Of a stretch of 64,000 nucleotides of DNA, positions 9,177 to 18,511 are shown in pieces. A program made the translations under genes and the position numbers. The stretch comes from Affinundibacterium amnicola. GTDB taxonomy: Bacteria > Pseudomonadota > Gammaproteobacteria > Burkholderiales > Burkholderiaceae_D. The notes under the pieces were generated by a model. That model worked only from the letters and a program-made list of their open reading frames with translations, searched no databases and was not told the origin of the DNA. The stretch covers positions 124,001 through 188,000 of the forward strand of contig NZ_JACOFU010000001.1 of NCBI RefSeq assembly GCF_014284275.1, read 5' to 3'. The stretch's first letter is position 1. Every line of letters starts with the position of its first letter.

Positions 9177-9478
9177 TTGACATCAATTCAAATTCATTGA
9201 GTCCGTTAGGATTATGTGAATGTGAGTTTTAAAGAAGCTCAAAATTTAGTAATGATCAATAAGATTTTTGCCTAGCCAAGGTGATAGCGAATCGATTCTT
9301 AGAACCGATTCGCCTTTTTTTTACCCGTTGAGTGATGATATTTAAAAGACTAAGAGATAATTTTTTCTAAGTAGACTCAATTAGTTATTATCTTGATATA
9401 CTCAATGCAAAGAAACTTGGTCTGAAATAAGCTAGTTAAACACCCTAATTTTATTTAATAATTCGAAAGAAAAATACT
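9177..9478 (+). other. Intergenic region with terminator and AT-rich promoter stretch
   Basis: A 302-bp gap between the ECF operon and the thiol-redox operon. It holds one terminator (9287-9322) and an AT-rich stretch (9340-9470) that must carry the promoter of the next operon. I see no small ORF or further structure in it. Confidence 0.6.
9287..9322 (+). terminator. Rho-independent terminator after ECF operon
   Basis: Arms GCGAATCG (9287-9294) and CGATTCGC (9306-9313), followed by C and eight T. Confidence 0.88.
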
Positions 9479-10453
9479 ATGAAGAATTTGTGGAGACTGA
9501 TTGTGCCGTTGGTAATCGTTTGTTTTGCTTATCAACATGAGGTGCTCGCCCAAGAACAAATGATGCAGGCAAAGTCGCTTGCGCCAGTTACGTACAAAAT
9601 TATTGTTAGCCAAGAACAATTTGAAGAAGCGAAAAAAACAGATGTGAACTTCAAAAGCTCCGATTTTATCCTTGGTGATTTGCAGGTTACTTCGCAGTTA
9701 ACTTCCATCGAAATTGCAGAGAGATTGAAATCTGATGCAAAAAAGAAAGCAGCCATCGTCAAAGCTGATGTAGCAAAAATTGATGCAGCAATAGTTGAAA
9801 TGCCTAAAGTAAAGGCACCAGAAATTAAAATCTATAAATTGGTAGTTGATGAGGCGAGATTTAATCAAGTAAAAAAAGATAAGAAACCATTTAGTTTTTC
9901 AAAAGTGATCATGGGTGATGATGTGCAATATGTCGAAACAAGCGCCGAAGAAAAGAAAGCATTTTCGGCTCTTGAATTTTTGCGAAAAAAAATTAAAGTA
10001 GGTGACACTTTTCCAGCATTTAAGCTCACAACAGTCGATGGTAAAAACATGACTGAGAGCGTGTTTCAAGGCAAGCTCACCTTGCTCAATTTTTATTTTG
10101 ATAAATGTGAGCCATGCATCAAAGAAACTCCAGAGCTTAATCGCTTTGCGCAGAATTATCCTGAGGTACAAACAATCGCGATCACCTTTGACAGTACCAA
10201 GCAAGCGCAAGACTATGTCGCGCAACATCAGTTTGCCTGGCCAATTCTGGTTGAAGGCGATAAGTTAATCCGTACCGATATTGGTTTATCTAGCTATCCC
10301 TCATTTGCCTTGGTGGATGGGCAGGGTAAGGTGTTAGGCTTGGATAGCAGTATCGAGATAGGAATTAATGATCACAAGGCAGAAGCTGCCTTAGTCGCAT
10401 GGATCGCTAAATTAACCGATGGAAAATCAGCCGTTCAGAAAGCTGCGCCGTGA
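9479..10453 (+). CDS. TlpA-like periplasmic thiol-disulfide reductase with duplicated N-terminal module
   Basis: A 324-residue exported protein with signal peptide (cleavage near VLAQ). Residues ~175-310 form a TlpA/ResA-type thioredoxin domain with active site C210-E-P-C213 and an AhpC/TSA-like opening (VGDTFPAFKLTTVDGK). In front of it are two related ~48-residue segments, about 39-84 and 119-168, both starting YK(I/L)(I/V)V and containing a (I/V)xGD motif; the link is lysine-rich. I do not know a name for this module. The stop overlaps the next start by four bases (GTGA), so the three redox genes are translationally coupled. DsbD is the likely electron donor. Confidence 0.85.
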   Translation: MKNLWRLIVPLVIVCFAYQHEVLAQEQMMQAKSLAPVTYKIIVSQEQFEEAKKTDVNFKSSDFILGDLQVTSQLTSIEIAERLKSDAKKKAAIVKADVAKIDAAIVEMPKVKAPEIKIYKLVVDEARFNQVKKDKKPFSFSKVIMGDDVQYVETSAEEKKAFSALEFLRKKIKVGDTFPAFKLTTVDGKNMTESVFQGKLTLLNFYFDKCEPCIKETPELNRFAQNYPEVQTIAITFDSTKQAQDYVAQHQFAWPILVEGDKLIRTDIGLSSYPSFALVDGQGKVLGLDSSIEIGINDHKAEAALVAWIAKLTDGKSAVQKAAP

Positions 10454-10905
10454 GATACTTATTGAGCACCTTGTTGTTGGCGCTGGTTTGTGCCAACTCT
10501 TCTTTCGCACAAAGTTCATTGCTCAGCCCGGTAGATTGGTCAGCAAAAATAGTATCGCTTAAGGGCACACCCACCGTACAAATTACGGCTAAGTTGCAAG
10601 CAGGCTGGCATATTTTTTCGCAGTATCAGTCCAACGCCGGGCCAACAGCCACAAGCATTCAATTTGTGAATTCTGCGGCTTATCAATTGCTGGGAAAAAC
10701 ATCGGAACCAGTAAGTATTACTTATTACGAGAAACTCTTTAAGACCGATGTGAAGTATTTCGAGAATGAAGTCCAGTTTCAACAAAAAATACGCTGGACA
10801 AAAAAGCCAACACAAATCAAAGCCAAAATTGAATTCATGGCATGTCGTGATAAAGAATGCTTGCCTCCTGATGAAATCGAATTGGATATTTCGCCAAACG
10901 TATGA
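10450..10905 (+). CDS. Stand-alone DsbD N-terminal (alpha) domain protein
   Basis: A 151-residue protein with a signal peptide (cleavage after SFA, residue 20) and the DsbD-alpha immunoglobulin-like fold: QAGWHIFSQ is the characteristic strand, and C132/C137 in ACRDKECLPP are the redox pair. In DsbD this periplasmic domain takes electrons from the membrane domain and hands them to substrates. Here it is its own polypeptide, starting at a GTG that overlaps the previous stop and ending in an ATGA overlap with the membrane part. Both junctions are clean, so this is a split, not a frameshift. Confidence 0.86.
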   Translation: MRYLLSTLLLALVCANSSFAQSSLLSPVDWSAKIVSLKGTPTVQITAKLQAGWHIFSQYQSNAGPTATSIQFVNSAAYQLLGKTSEPVSITYYEKLFKTDVKYFENEVQFQQKIRWTKKPTQIKAKIEFMACRDKECLPPDEIELDISPNV

Positions 10906-12323
10906 GTCTTCTCGTTCTCTTTTTTGAGTGTTTTGTACTTGGCTGCATCGCGTTTACCTTGCCATGTATTTTTCCACTTGCACCGCTTACCATTAGTCAT
11001 TTCACGCAAAGAAGTGAGAAGGGGGAGTCGCTATTGCCTAGTGCTTTGGCGTATGCCTTGTCCATCGTGTTGATTTATGTCGGTGTAGGTTTGGTCGTGA
11101 CGCTGATGTTTGGAGCTGGAGCTTTAAACGAGCTTGCAAGCGACGGTATCTTTAATGTTTTTTTGTTTTTTATGTTGGTTTTTTTTGGTGCTGCTTTATT
11201 GGGATTATTTGACTTAAATTTACCAAGTCGTTGGGTTAATCGTATCGCAGAAAAGTCTCATGGTAAGGGCGTTCTGAGTCTGTTTTTTATGGCTGCTACC
11301 TTGGCAGTCGTATCGTTTTCTTGCACCGGTCCTTTAATTGGGGGCATATTGGTGACAGTTGGCGGTGTAGATAGTATGCAAAACTATTTGACACCAATTA
11401 TCGGGATGCTTGGATTTTCTACTGCTTTGGCAGGCATCTTTTTTATCTTCGCCTTGTTTCCCAAAACATTACAGCACTTGCCTAAGTCAGGTGCATGGCT
11501 TAATTCAATCAAGGTCAGTCTAGGTTTTATAGAATTGGGCTTGGCATTCAAATTTCTGTCGACAGCTGATTTGGCCTATCACTGGAATATCCTGTCTCGC
11601 GAACTTTTCATAGGAATCTGGATACTATTGAGTGTTCTGATGGGATTGAATTTGTGGGGAAAGTTTCGAATGCCACATGATAGTGTGTTAGTACATATTG
11701 GCCGCATGCGTGCTGGTGCTGTTATGTTGTGCTTTGCGTTTTCTCTCTATCTTGTCAATGGTTTTTTTGGAAATCCTTTACATCCTTTGAGCGGTTTGTT
11801 GCCGCCGAAAATATCAGTTGAATTGGCGCAGAAAACTATAGGCAATGCTCCCAGAAAGTACAGTGAATTTTTCCACATGCCACATCACATCGAAGGTTTT
11901 TTTGATTACGAGGAAGCTAAATTTTATGCAAAGCAGGTGAACAAGCCTATGCTTTTAGATTTTACTGGGCACGGTTGTGTCAATTGTAGAAAGATGGAAG
12001 CTGAGGTTTGGTCAGATCCTGCGGTGCTCACTGTGTTGAAGGATAACTATGTCGTGGTTTCACTTTACACCGACGACAAAACAGCACTGCCTGAGCATGA
12101 GCAATTTGATTCTGCGATTCTGAAAACGCGGGTCACGACCATCGGAAAGAAGTTTAAGCATTTACAGGCAAGTCGCTTCGCTAGCATTTCTCAGCCATAT
12201 TATGTCTTGCAATCAGCCGATGAAAAAATGTTAGTAACACCGCCAATTGGGGTCGAATTAGATGCGCAAAAATACTTAGCCTATTTGCAGCAGGGTCTTG
12301 CAAGTTTTAACAAACCTAATTGA
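10902..12323 (+). CDS. DsbD-type membrane protein, transmembrane plus thioredoxin-like domain
   Basis: A 473-residue inner-membrane protein. Residues ~1-290 form about eight membrane segments of the DsbD/CcdA type, with the two membrane cysteines visible at C22 (LPCIFPLAP) and C141 (SFSCTGPLIGG). Residues ~335-470 are a periplasmic thioredoxin-like gamma domain with active site C359-V-N-C362. It would pass electrons from cytoplasmic thioredoxin to the separate alpha protein and the TlpA-like protein encoded just upstream. The start overlaps the previous stop (ATGA). Lacks the alpha domain of canonical ~570-residue DsbD. Confidence 0.9.
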   Translation: MSLLVLFFECFVLGCIAFTLPCIFPLAPLTISHFTQRSEKGESLLPSALAYALSIVLIYVGVGLVVTLMFGAGALNELASDGIFNVFLFFMLVFFGAALLGLFDLNLPSRWVNRIAEKSHGKGVLSLFFMAATLAVVSFSCTGPLIGGILVTVGGVDSMQNYLTPIIGMLGFSTALAGIFFIFALFPKTLQHLPKSGAWLNSIKVSLGFIELGLAFKFLSTADLAYHWNILSRELFIGIWILLSVLMGLNLWGKFRMPHDSVLVHIGRMRAGAVMLCFAFSLYLVNGFFGNPLHPLSGLLPPKISVELAQKTIGNAPRKYSEFFHMPHHIEGFFDYEEAKFYAKQVNKPMLLDFTGHGCVNCRKMEAEVWSDPAVLTVLKDNYVVVSLYTDDKTALPEHEQFDSAILKTRVTTIGKKFKHLQASRFASISQPYYVLQSADEKMLVTPPIGVELDAQKYLAYLQQGLASFNKPN

Positions 12324-12373
12324 AACCTAGGTTAGGATCATCTTAGGCTTAATGTATCAATAGCCGAAACATC

Positions 12374-12409
12374 AAGCGAACCGACCTTATAAATCGGTTC
12401 GCTTTTTTA
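12374..12409 (+). terminator. Rho-independent terminator after thiol-redox operon
   Basis: Perfect arms AAGCGAACCGA (12374-12384) and TCGGTTCGCTT (12394-12404), nine-base loop, T run to 12409. Confidence 0.93.
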
Positions 12410-12524
12410 TTTCTCTATTAATAGAACCAAGTAAGACGTGTTTCTGTCTATGTAGCTTAATCAGAGCCCAATGTGAATCTGGGTTAAACTCTTAACTTTG
12501 ATAAACCATTTATTTATTTTTATC

Positions 12525-13769
12525 ATGAGCTCAACCAAGCCTTACGGATTTACCACAACCATCTTGCACAACGACCGTCAAAAAGAGATAGAACACGGTT
12601 CGCCACATAAACCTATTCACACTTCCGTCACATACGGCTACAAAAATGCCAGAGAGTTGGCGGATGTGTTTCAAGGCAAGCAAGCGGGTTATCGCTATGG
12701 TCGCCAAGGCAATCCCACCGTATCTGCTTTAGAAGATAAGATCACCAAAATGGAAGATGGTAGTGCGAGTTTATGCTTCGCAACTGGCATGGCTGCTATT
12801 GGTGCGGTGTTTCAAGGTTTGTTGCGTCAGGGTGATCACATCATTTCTTCGCGTTTCTTGTTTGGTAATACCAATAGTGTTTGGCAAACTTGTGCTGAGC
12901 AAGGTATTACGCTTTCCTTAGTGGATGCGACCAAGGTCGAAGAGATTGAAGCAGCGATCACACCCGCGACCCGCATGGTGTTTGTAGAAACGATTGCTAA
13001 TCCACGTACACAAATTGCCGATCTCAAACGCATTGGTGAACTGTGCCAGCAACGCGGCATTTTGTATGTGGTTGATAACACCATGACCTCGCCTTATTTA
13101 TTCCGCCCGAAAGCAGTGGGCGCGGGCTTGGTGGTGAATTCCTTGACGAAATCCATCGCCGGTCATGGCAATGTCTTAGGTGGCGCTTTGACCGATACCG
13201 GCTTGTTTGATTGGGCTAGTTATCCGCATATCGCGCCCAATTTCCGTAAATTAGCGTCGGCGCAACAAGGCATCGCCCACCTTCGTGCCAAGGCCCTACG
13301 CGATTTTGGTGCATCAATTTCACCAGAGGCAGCGCATCAAGTTGCGGTCGGTGCCGAAACACTGGCGCTACGCATGCAGCGTGAAAGTGATAATGCTTTG
13401 GCATTGGCGCGTTTGTTGGAAGCGGATCCACGTGTGGCGGTGGTGCATTATCCCGGCTTAGAATCACATCCTCAACACGCATTGGCGACGGAGTTGTTCC
13501 GTGCTTATGGTGCTTTGTTAAGTTTTGAGTTGAAACCGGAAATCGATTGCTTCGATTATTTGAATCACTTGAAACTAGCGATTAACGCCACACATCTGGG
13601 AGATACGCGCACTTTGGTGATTCCTGTAGCGCATACGATTTTCTTCGAGATGGGACCGGAGCGCCGTGCCGAAATGGGTATTGTTGATTCCTTGATTCGT
13701 GTCTCTGTGGGGATCGAGGATACCGAAGATTTGTTGCAAGATTTTGCCAACGCGCTGAATCAATATTAA
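12525..13769 (+). CDS. Cystathionine gamma-synthase family PLP enzyme
   Basis: A 414-residue Cys/Met-metabolism PLP-dependent enzyme. Lys209 in NSLTKSIAGHGN is the expected Schiff-base lysine; YRYGRQGNPT near the N-terminus carries the phosphate-binding Tyr/Arg from the neighbouring subunit; CFATGMAAI is the cofactor-ring loop. The family includes cystathionine gamma-synthase, O-succinyl/acetylhomoserine sulfhydrylase and methionine gamma-lyase; which of these it is cannot be decided by eye. The frame runs back to a TTG at 12498, but the ATG at 12525 gives the N-terminus usual for this subgroup (MSSTKPYGF). Single-gene unit. Confidence 0.85.
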   Translation: MSSTKPYGFTTTILHNDRQKEIEHGSPHKPIHTSVTYGYKNARELADVFQGKQAGYRYGRQGNPTVSALEDKITKMEDGSASLCFATGMAAIGAVFQGLLRQGDHIISSRFLFGNTNSVWQTCAEQGITLSLVDATKVEEIEAAITPATRMVFVETIANPRTQIADLKRIGELCQQRGILYVVDNTMTSPYLFRPKAVGAGLVVNSLTKSIAGHGNVLGGALTDTGLFDWASYPHIAPNFRKLASAQQGIAHLRAKALRDFGASISPEAAHQVAVGAETLALRMQRESDNALALARLLEADPRVAVVHYPGLESHPQHALATELFRAYGALLSFELKPEIDCFDYLNHLKLAINATHLGDTRTLVIPVAHTIFFEMGPERRAEMGIVDSLIRVSVGIEDTEDLLQDFANALNQY

Positions 13770-13878
13770 TTGCTGTCACGCTGCTTCAGTCATTCGTAGC
13801 GCATATGCTCCATAGTATGCGCTGCCTTTGATTGAGATGTTCAATTCGACTTTAGTCCTACCGCCAATCAGGAGCACC

Positions 13879-16389
13879 ATGTTTTCATTTATTTTGCCTA
13901 TAGCAGTTCGCATGACGCAACGCGATTGGCGTGCTGGTGAGCTTCGATTTTTGCTGATCGCCTTGATGGTGGCCGTAGCCTCTTTATCTTCGGTCGGTTT
14001 TTTTGTTGACCGTATGCGCAGCGGTTTGGAGCGTGATGCGCATCAGGTCTTGGGGGCGGATTTATTAGTCGTTTCTACACAAGGGATACGACCAGAGTGG
14101 AAGCAGTTAGCCAAAGAGAATGGCTTGAAAACGGCTGAAACCGTGGTTTTTCCTAGTATGGCATTGGCAGGCGAGGGTGATGCTGCGATGACTAAATTAG
14201 TGACTTTGAAAGCAGTCACTGATGGCTATCCTTTGCGAGGCAAGTTGAAATTATTGCAGGGCGAAAAAGAAGTTGAAGTGGATAGTATTCCCGCGGTAGG
14301 CACAGCGTGGGTCGATCCTGCCTTGCTGGGAAGTTTGAAAATTGCGATTGGTAGCAAACTCAGTATGGGTGAGCAACAGTTCATCGTGACCCAGAGCATC
14401 GCCTCGGAGCCAGATCGTGGTGCGGGTTTTCTCGGTTTTTCACCGCGTGTCATGATTTCTGAACAGGATTTGGCTGCTACAAAATTAGTGCAAGAAGGTT
14501 CGCGTATTACTTATCGCTTATTGTTGGCAGGCGATAAGCAAGCGGTAGAAAATTTCAGAGTGACACTGGAAAAAAATCTCATCGAGCAAAAAATTAAGGG
14601 TGCTCGTATCGAAACGATCGCCAATGGCAATGAGCAGATGCGTACCACGCTGGATCGTGCCGAACAGTTTTTATCCATGGTCAGCATGTTGTCGGCCATG
14701 TTAGCCGCAGTAGCGGTAGCGATGGCCGCGCGTCGATTTATGTTACGCCATATTGATGCCTGCGCGATGTTGCGCTGCTTGGGTTTAACCCAAAATCAAG
14801 TGACAACGATGTATCTGTTGGAATTTTTGATGCTGGGCATACTAGGTAGTATTGCCGGTGTGGTGATAGGTTTTGCCAGCCATTTCTTATTATTGGAGTG
14901 GTTGGGTGGTTTGGTTTCTGTCGCTTTGCCGCCGGCTAGTTTACTGCCGGCTTGGCAAGGTATTGCAGTCGGAATTTTGCTCCTGGTGGGATTTGCGATG
15001 CCACCGATTTTGCAATTACGCGATGTGCCGCATAATCAAGTAATACGCCGCGAGCAAGACGCACCGAAAGCCATGACTTTGGCGACTTATGCATTAGGTT
15101 TGGGAATCTTTATTGCGCTGTTGTTGTGGCAAACCGGTAATGTCAAAGTAGGTTCTATGGTGGCAGTCGGATTTATTGTTGGCTTACTACTGTTTTCATT
15201 TATTGCCTGGTTAAGTATTTTTGTCTTGAGGCGCTTGCGTACTAGTTTTAATTTTGCCGCTTGGCGTTTTGCGATAACTGCCTTGCAGCGTCGTCCTGGT
15301 GCGACCGTGGTGCAGGTCGTTTCCCTGTCTTTAGGTTTGATGGCTTTATTGCTTTTGACTGTGGTGCGCGGTGATTTAATCGCGGCGTGGAAACAATCGA
15401 CGCCTGCCGATGCGCCGAATCATTTCGTCATTAATATTCAGCCCGATCAAAAAGCCGAAATCGCTAAGCGCGTAGAAAACTTCGCCAAACCCATGATTTA
15501 CCCCATGATACGTGGGCGCTTGATACAAATTAATGATCAAGTATTAAAACCAAATTCCTATCAAGATGAACGTGCCAATTCTTTGGTGGAGCGCGAATTT
15601 AATCTATCGACGATGGCTGATTTGCCAGCTCTCAATAAAGTCGTGGCGGGTGAATGGTACAAAGATGTTAGCGCGACGGAGGCAGAAGCCTCGGTAGAAG
15701 AAGGTTTGGCGAAAACTTTACAATTGAAGTTAGGCGATCAAATGGTATTTGATATCGCAGGTCAAAAAGTTTCCGCCAAAGTTACCAGCTTGCGTAAATT
15801 GGATTGGGGTTCGATGCGTGTTAACTTCTTCGTGGTGATTAATCCTAAAGCGATGCAGGATATGCCACAGACTTTCATTACTGCTTTCCGTGTACCGGAT
15901 GAACAAAAACAGTTCACCAATCAACTGACACTAGATTTTCCGAATTTAACCGTGATGGACGTCGGTGCGATTTTGAAGCAGTTACAAGATATTTTGGATC
16001 AAGTGATTACTGCGGTTGAGTTTCTATTCTTGTTCACTCTGGTTTCTGGTGTCTTGGTTTTGTATGCAGCACTGGCTGGTTCGCAAGATATCCGCATGCG
16101 TGAAGCCGCTTTGCTCCGTGCATTGGGTGCCACGCGCAAGCAATTGTCGCAAGCACAGTGGGTAGAGTTTTTATTAGTTGGTAGTCTGGCTGGCGCACTT
16201 GCCGCATGCGGCGCCTTGGCGATAGGTTGGGCACTTGCCACCTTTGCCTTTAAATTTGCTTGGACTTTCTCGCCCGTAGTCATTGGTGCAGGCGTTATTG
16301 TGGGGGCAGTATGTGCTTTGATCGGAGGCTGGTTGGGCTTGCGAAATGTTTTGAGTCAACCGCCATTGATGTCTTTGCGGAATAGTTAA
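13879..16389 (+). CDS. FtsX/MacB-type ABC transporter permease (YbbP-like)
   Basis: An 836-residue membrane protein from the ATG at 13879, which has GGAG four bases ahead; the frame extends to a TTG at 13828 without a ribosome site. It has one N-terminal membrane helix, a large periplasmic domain, a block of helices around 270-430, a second periplasmic domain and three C-terminal helices, with two FtsX-like repeats (REAALLRALGATRKQL in the second). This is the YbbP arrangement, thought to work with a YbbA-type ATPase on lipids or lipoproteins. No ATPase gene is adjacent, so the partner must be elsewhere. The truncated haemoglobin gene starts two bases after its stop. Confidence 0.88.
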   Translation: MFSFILPIAVRMTQRDWRAGELRFLLIALMVAVASLSSVGFFVDRMRSGLERDAHQVLGADLLVVSTQGIRPEWKQLAKENGLKTAETVVFPSMALAGEGDAAMTKLVTLKAVTDGYPLRGKLKLLQGEKEVEVDSIPAVGTAWVDPALLGSLKIAIGSKLSMGEQQFIVTQSIASEPDRGAGFLGFSPRVMISEQDLAATKLVQEGSRITYRLLLAGDKQAVENFRVTLEKNLIEQKIKGARIETIANGNEQMRTTLDRAEQFLSMVSMLSAMLAAVAVAMAARRFMLRHIDACAMLRCLGLTQNQVTTMYLLEFLMLGILGSIAGVVIGFASHFLLLEWLGGLVSVALPPASLLPAWQGIAVGILLLVGFAMPPILQLRDVPHNQVIRREQDAPKAMTLATYALGLGIFIALLLWQTGNVKVGSMVAVGFIVGLLLFSFIAWLSIFVLRRLRTSFNFAAWRFAITALQRRPGATVVQVVSLSLGLMALLLLTVVRGDLIAAWKQSTPADAPNHFVINIQPDQKAEIAKRVENFAKPMIYPMIRGRLIQINDQVLKPNSYQDERANSLVEREFNLSTMADLPALNKVVAGEWYKDVSATEAEASVEEGLAKTLQLKLGDQMVFDIAGQKVSAKVTSLRKLDWGSMRVNFFVVINPKAMQDMPQTFITAFRVPDEQKQFTNQLTLDFPNLTVMDVGAILKQLQDILDQVITAVEFLFLFTLVSGVLVLYAALAGSQDIRMREAALLRALGATRKQLSQAQWVEFLLVGSLAGALAACGALAIGWALATFAFKFAWTFSPVVIGAGVIVGAVCALIGGWLGLRNVLSQPPLMSLRNS

Positions 16390-16390
16390 A

Positions 16391-16798
16391 GTGAGTTTTA
16401 TGGAAGAGCAGGAAGAAAAATCGAATTTATACGAGTTGATAGGTGGTGCAGATAAGCTCAGAGAAATGGTCGATCGTTTCTATGATTTGATGCAATTAGA
16501 AACTGAGTTTGCGGGCATTAATCAAATGCATCCGCAATCGAATGATAGTTCGCGAGATAAATTATTTTGGTTTTTATCGGGATGGATGGGTGGCCCTAAT
16601 CTCTACATCGAACAATTTGGTCATCCACGTTTGCGAGCCCGACATTTGCCGTACGCAATCGGCGTTGCTGAACGTGATCAATGGTTGCGTTGCATGGCGT
16701 GGGCGATGCAAGATGTAGGCATTGACCAAGCCTTGCAGGAACACTTAATGAGTTCGTTTTATCAGACTGCTGATTGGATGCGTAATACGCCTGGCTAA
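16391..16798 (+). CDS. Group II truncated haemoglobin
   Basis: A 135-residue globin of the 2-over-2 type, group II. The features seen are the N-terminal YELIGGADKLREMVDRFYDLM, described here by its first helix (residues ~14-32), the proximal-histidine segment FGHPRLRARHLP and a tryptophan in the G helix (QWLRCMAWAM), which group II uses to stabilise bound oxygen. Such proteins bind O2 or NO and are linked to NO/peroxide protection. GTG 16391 or ATG 16400 may be the start; the GTG follows the permease stop by one base, suggesting coupling. Confidence 0.92.
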   Translation: MSFMEEQEEKSNLYELIGGADKLREMVDRFYDLMQLETEFAGINQMHPQSNDSSRDKLFWFLSGWMGGPNLYIEQFGHPRLRARHLPYAIGVAERDQWLRCMAWAMQDVGIDQALQEHLMSSFYQTADWMRNTPG

Positions 16799-16878
16799 TT
16801 CGAGTATAGATATGTCCCATATTCTCGCAAGCAGGAGTAGGGACGTCAGCTTCAAATTTCACTTATAAGTCTACATCC

Positions 16879-18345
16879 ATGAACACTATCGAAATCATCT
16901 TGATCATCGCAGTTTCTGTGGTCGTCCTCTTGCAAATAGTAATCTTGTTACGCAAACAGGGCGGTAATCAGGATGCACAATGGCTTGCTTTGCAAACGCA
17001 ATTACAACAAACACTTATCCAGCAACAGCAAGCCCAAGAGCGCACAGAACGGGTCTTGCGTGAACAAGTTCAATCCACGGCGCAAGCAACGAGACAAGAT
17101 TTAGGCGCGAATTTTACGCAATTTCAACAGACCTTGAGCGCACAATTAACCAGTGTCGCCACTTTGCAAAATAATCAGATCGACGCATTTTCACAGCAGT
17201 TAGTCAAACTCAATGAAAGCAATGCACAGCAGCTAGAGCAGATGCGACAGGCGCTCATTCTGCAAGGACAAAGCGCACGTGAAGAGCAAGGTCTGAGTTT
17301 GAAACGATTTGCCGATACGCTTAATCAAACCTTAAACAGCATGACGGAATCGAATGCCCAGCGCATGTTGGAAATTCGCGCAACCTTAGAGCAAAAAATT
17401 CAGCAACTGCAAGCCGATAATGCTAGCAAGTTAGAAGAAATGCGTAAAACCGTTGATGAAAAACTCCATGCGACTTTAGAACAACGCTTGGGTGAATCGT
17501 TTAAACAAGTTTCCGAACGCTTAGAAAAAGTACATCAAGGCCTGGGTGAAATGCAGCAGTTAGCCATTGGTGTTGGCGATTTAAAACGTGTACTCACCAA
17601 TGTGAAAACGCGCGGTACTTGGGGCGAAGTGCAGCTGGAAATGGTGTTAGAACAAATGCTCACGCCAGATCAATACGCAAAGAATGTCGAGACTATTCCG
17701 AATAGTGGTGAACGAGTCGAGTTCGCGATTAAATTGCCAGGCAAAGAAGATGATCGTGCGCCAGTCTGGATGCCTATCGATGCTAAATTCCCCAAAGAAC
17801 AATATGAGCGCTTATTGGATGCAGCCGAGCGCGCCGATGCTGAAGGCGTAGCGCAAGCGGGTAAAGAACTAGAACGTGTGATTCGCAATGAAGCCAAAAC
17901 CATCGCTGAGAAATACCTATCACCGCCATTAACAACCGACTTTGCGATTCTGTTTTTACCAACGGAAGGCTTGTATGCAGAAGTCATGCGCCGTCCGGGT
18001 TTAGCCGATGAACTGCAACGCACTCACCGCGTTTCAATTTCGGGACCATCGACTTTATCGGCTTTGTTGAATAGCCTACAAATGGGTTTCAGAACCTTGG
18101 TTTTAGAGAAGCGTTCTTCTGAGGTTTGGCAAGTCTTGGGTGCTGTGAAAACGGAGTTTAGTAAATTCGGGGATGTACTGGCAGCGACAAAAAATGCCTT
18201 GGTGAAGGCTGCGGACAACATCGATAAAGCCGAAGTTCGTACACGTCAGATGACGCGCAAGTTGAAGTTGGTGGAAGCATTGCCAACCGATGCCGCGCAG
18301 AGCCTGCTAGGGATTGAGGATACTAGTGAAGATGGAGAAGCTTGA
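16879..18345 (+). CDS. rmuC: DNA recombination protein RmuC
   Basis: A 488-residue protein of normal length. Residues 4-24 form an N-terminal membrane anchor, ~30-235 a long glutamine-rich coiled coil, and ~240-440 the conserved RmuC domain (restriction-endonuclease-like fold) with TRGTWGEVQLE, DAKFP and FLPTEGLYAEV. RmuC limits inversions at short inverted repeats in E. coli and is thought to act on DNA structures. A stem-loop follows the stop within 100 bp. Confidence 0.95.
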   Translation: MNTIEIILIIAVSVVVLLQIVILLRKQGGNQDAQWLALQTQLQQTLIQQQQAQERTERVLREQVQSTAQATRQDLGANFTQFQQTLSAQLTSVATLQNNQIDAFSQQLVKLNESNAQQLEQMRQALILQGQSAREEQGLSLKRFADTLNQTLNSMTESNAQRMLEIRATLEQKIQQLQADNASKLEEMRKTVDEKLHATLEQRLGESFKQVSERLEKVHQGLGEMQQLAIGVGDLKRVLTNVKTRGTWGEVQLEMVLEQMLTPDQYAKNVETIPNSGERVEFAIKLPGKEDDRAPVWMPIDAKFPKEQYERLLDAAERADAEGVAQAGKELERVIRNEAKTIAEKYLSPPLTTDFAILFLPTEGLYAEVMRRPGLADELQRTHRVSISGPSTLSALLNSLQMGFRTLVLEKRSSEVWQVLGAVKTEFSKFGDVLAATKNALVKAADNIDKAEVRTRQMTRKLKLVEALPTDAAQSLLGIEDTSEDGEA

Positions 18346-18370
18346 GTTGCAGGTTTTAATATTCTCTGCG

Positions 18371-18412
18371 GCGTACGATGTTGGGCTTCACTTCGTTCAG
18401 CGCCAACCTACA
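18371..18412. repeat. Imperfect palindromic intergenic repeat
   Basis: The stretch TGTTGGGC...GCCAACCTACA (18379-18412) folds on itself with GTTGG/CCAAC plus GCT/AGC pairs and one bulged base. It resembles the GTAGGTTGG...CCCAACA type of intergenic repeat common in many proteobacterial genomes. Only one copy is in the window, so the repeat status rests on resemblance. Confidence 0.45.
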
Positions 18413-18440
18413 TTCAATTCTCCGCATATGTAGATACAAG

Positions 18441-18468
18441 GCTGGGCTGATAAGCCCAGCGTTTATTG
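18441..18468 (+). terminator. Likely terminator after rmuC
   Basis: GC-rich 8-bp stem GCTGGGCT / AGCCCAGC (18441-18448, 18453-18460) with GATA loop, followed by GTTTATT. The T run is short, so efficiency is uncertain. Confidence 0.55.
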
Positions 18469-18511
18469 GCGAAATATATGAATCCTAATCTGCCTCCAGC
18501 AAGATTGACCT

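Noticed and set aside
10440-10910. Possible frameshift breaking one dsbD gene into two
   Set aside because: Both junctions are clean 4-bp start/stop overlaps with complete domains on each side and a separate signal peptide, so this is a true split arrangement.
12410-12524. SAM-type riboswitch before the cystathionine gamma-synthase family gene
   Set aside because: Only a weak AGCCCA/TGGGTT stem is visible; no conserved SAM-II or SAM-I core could be recognised.
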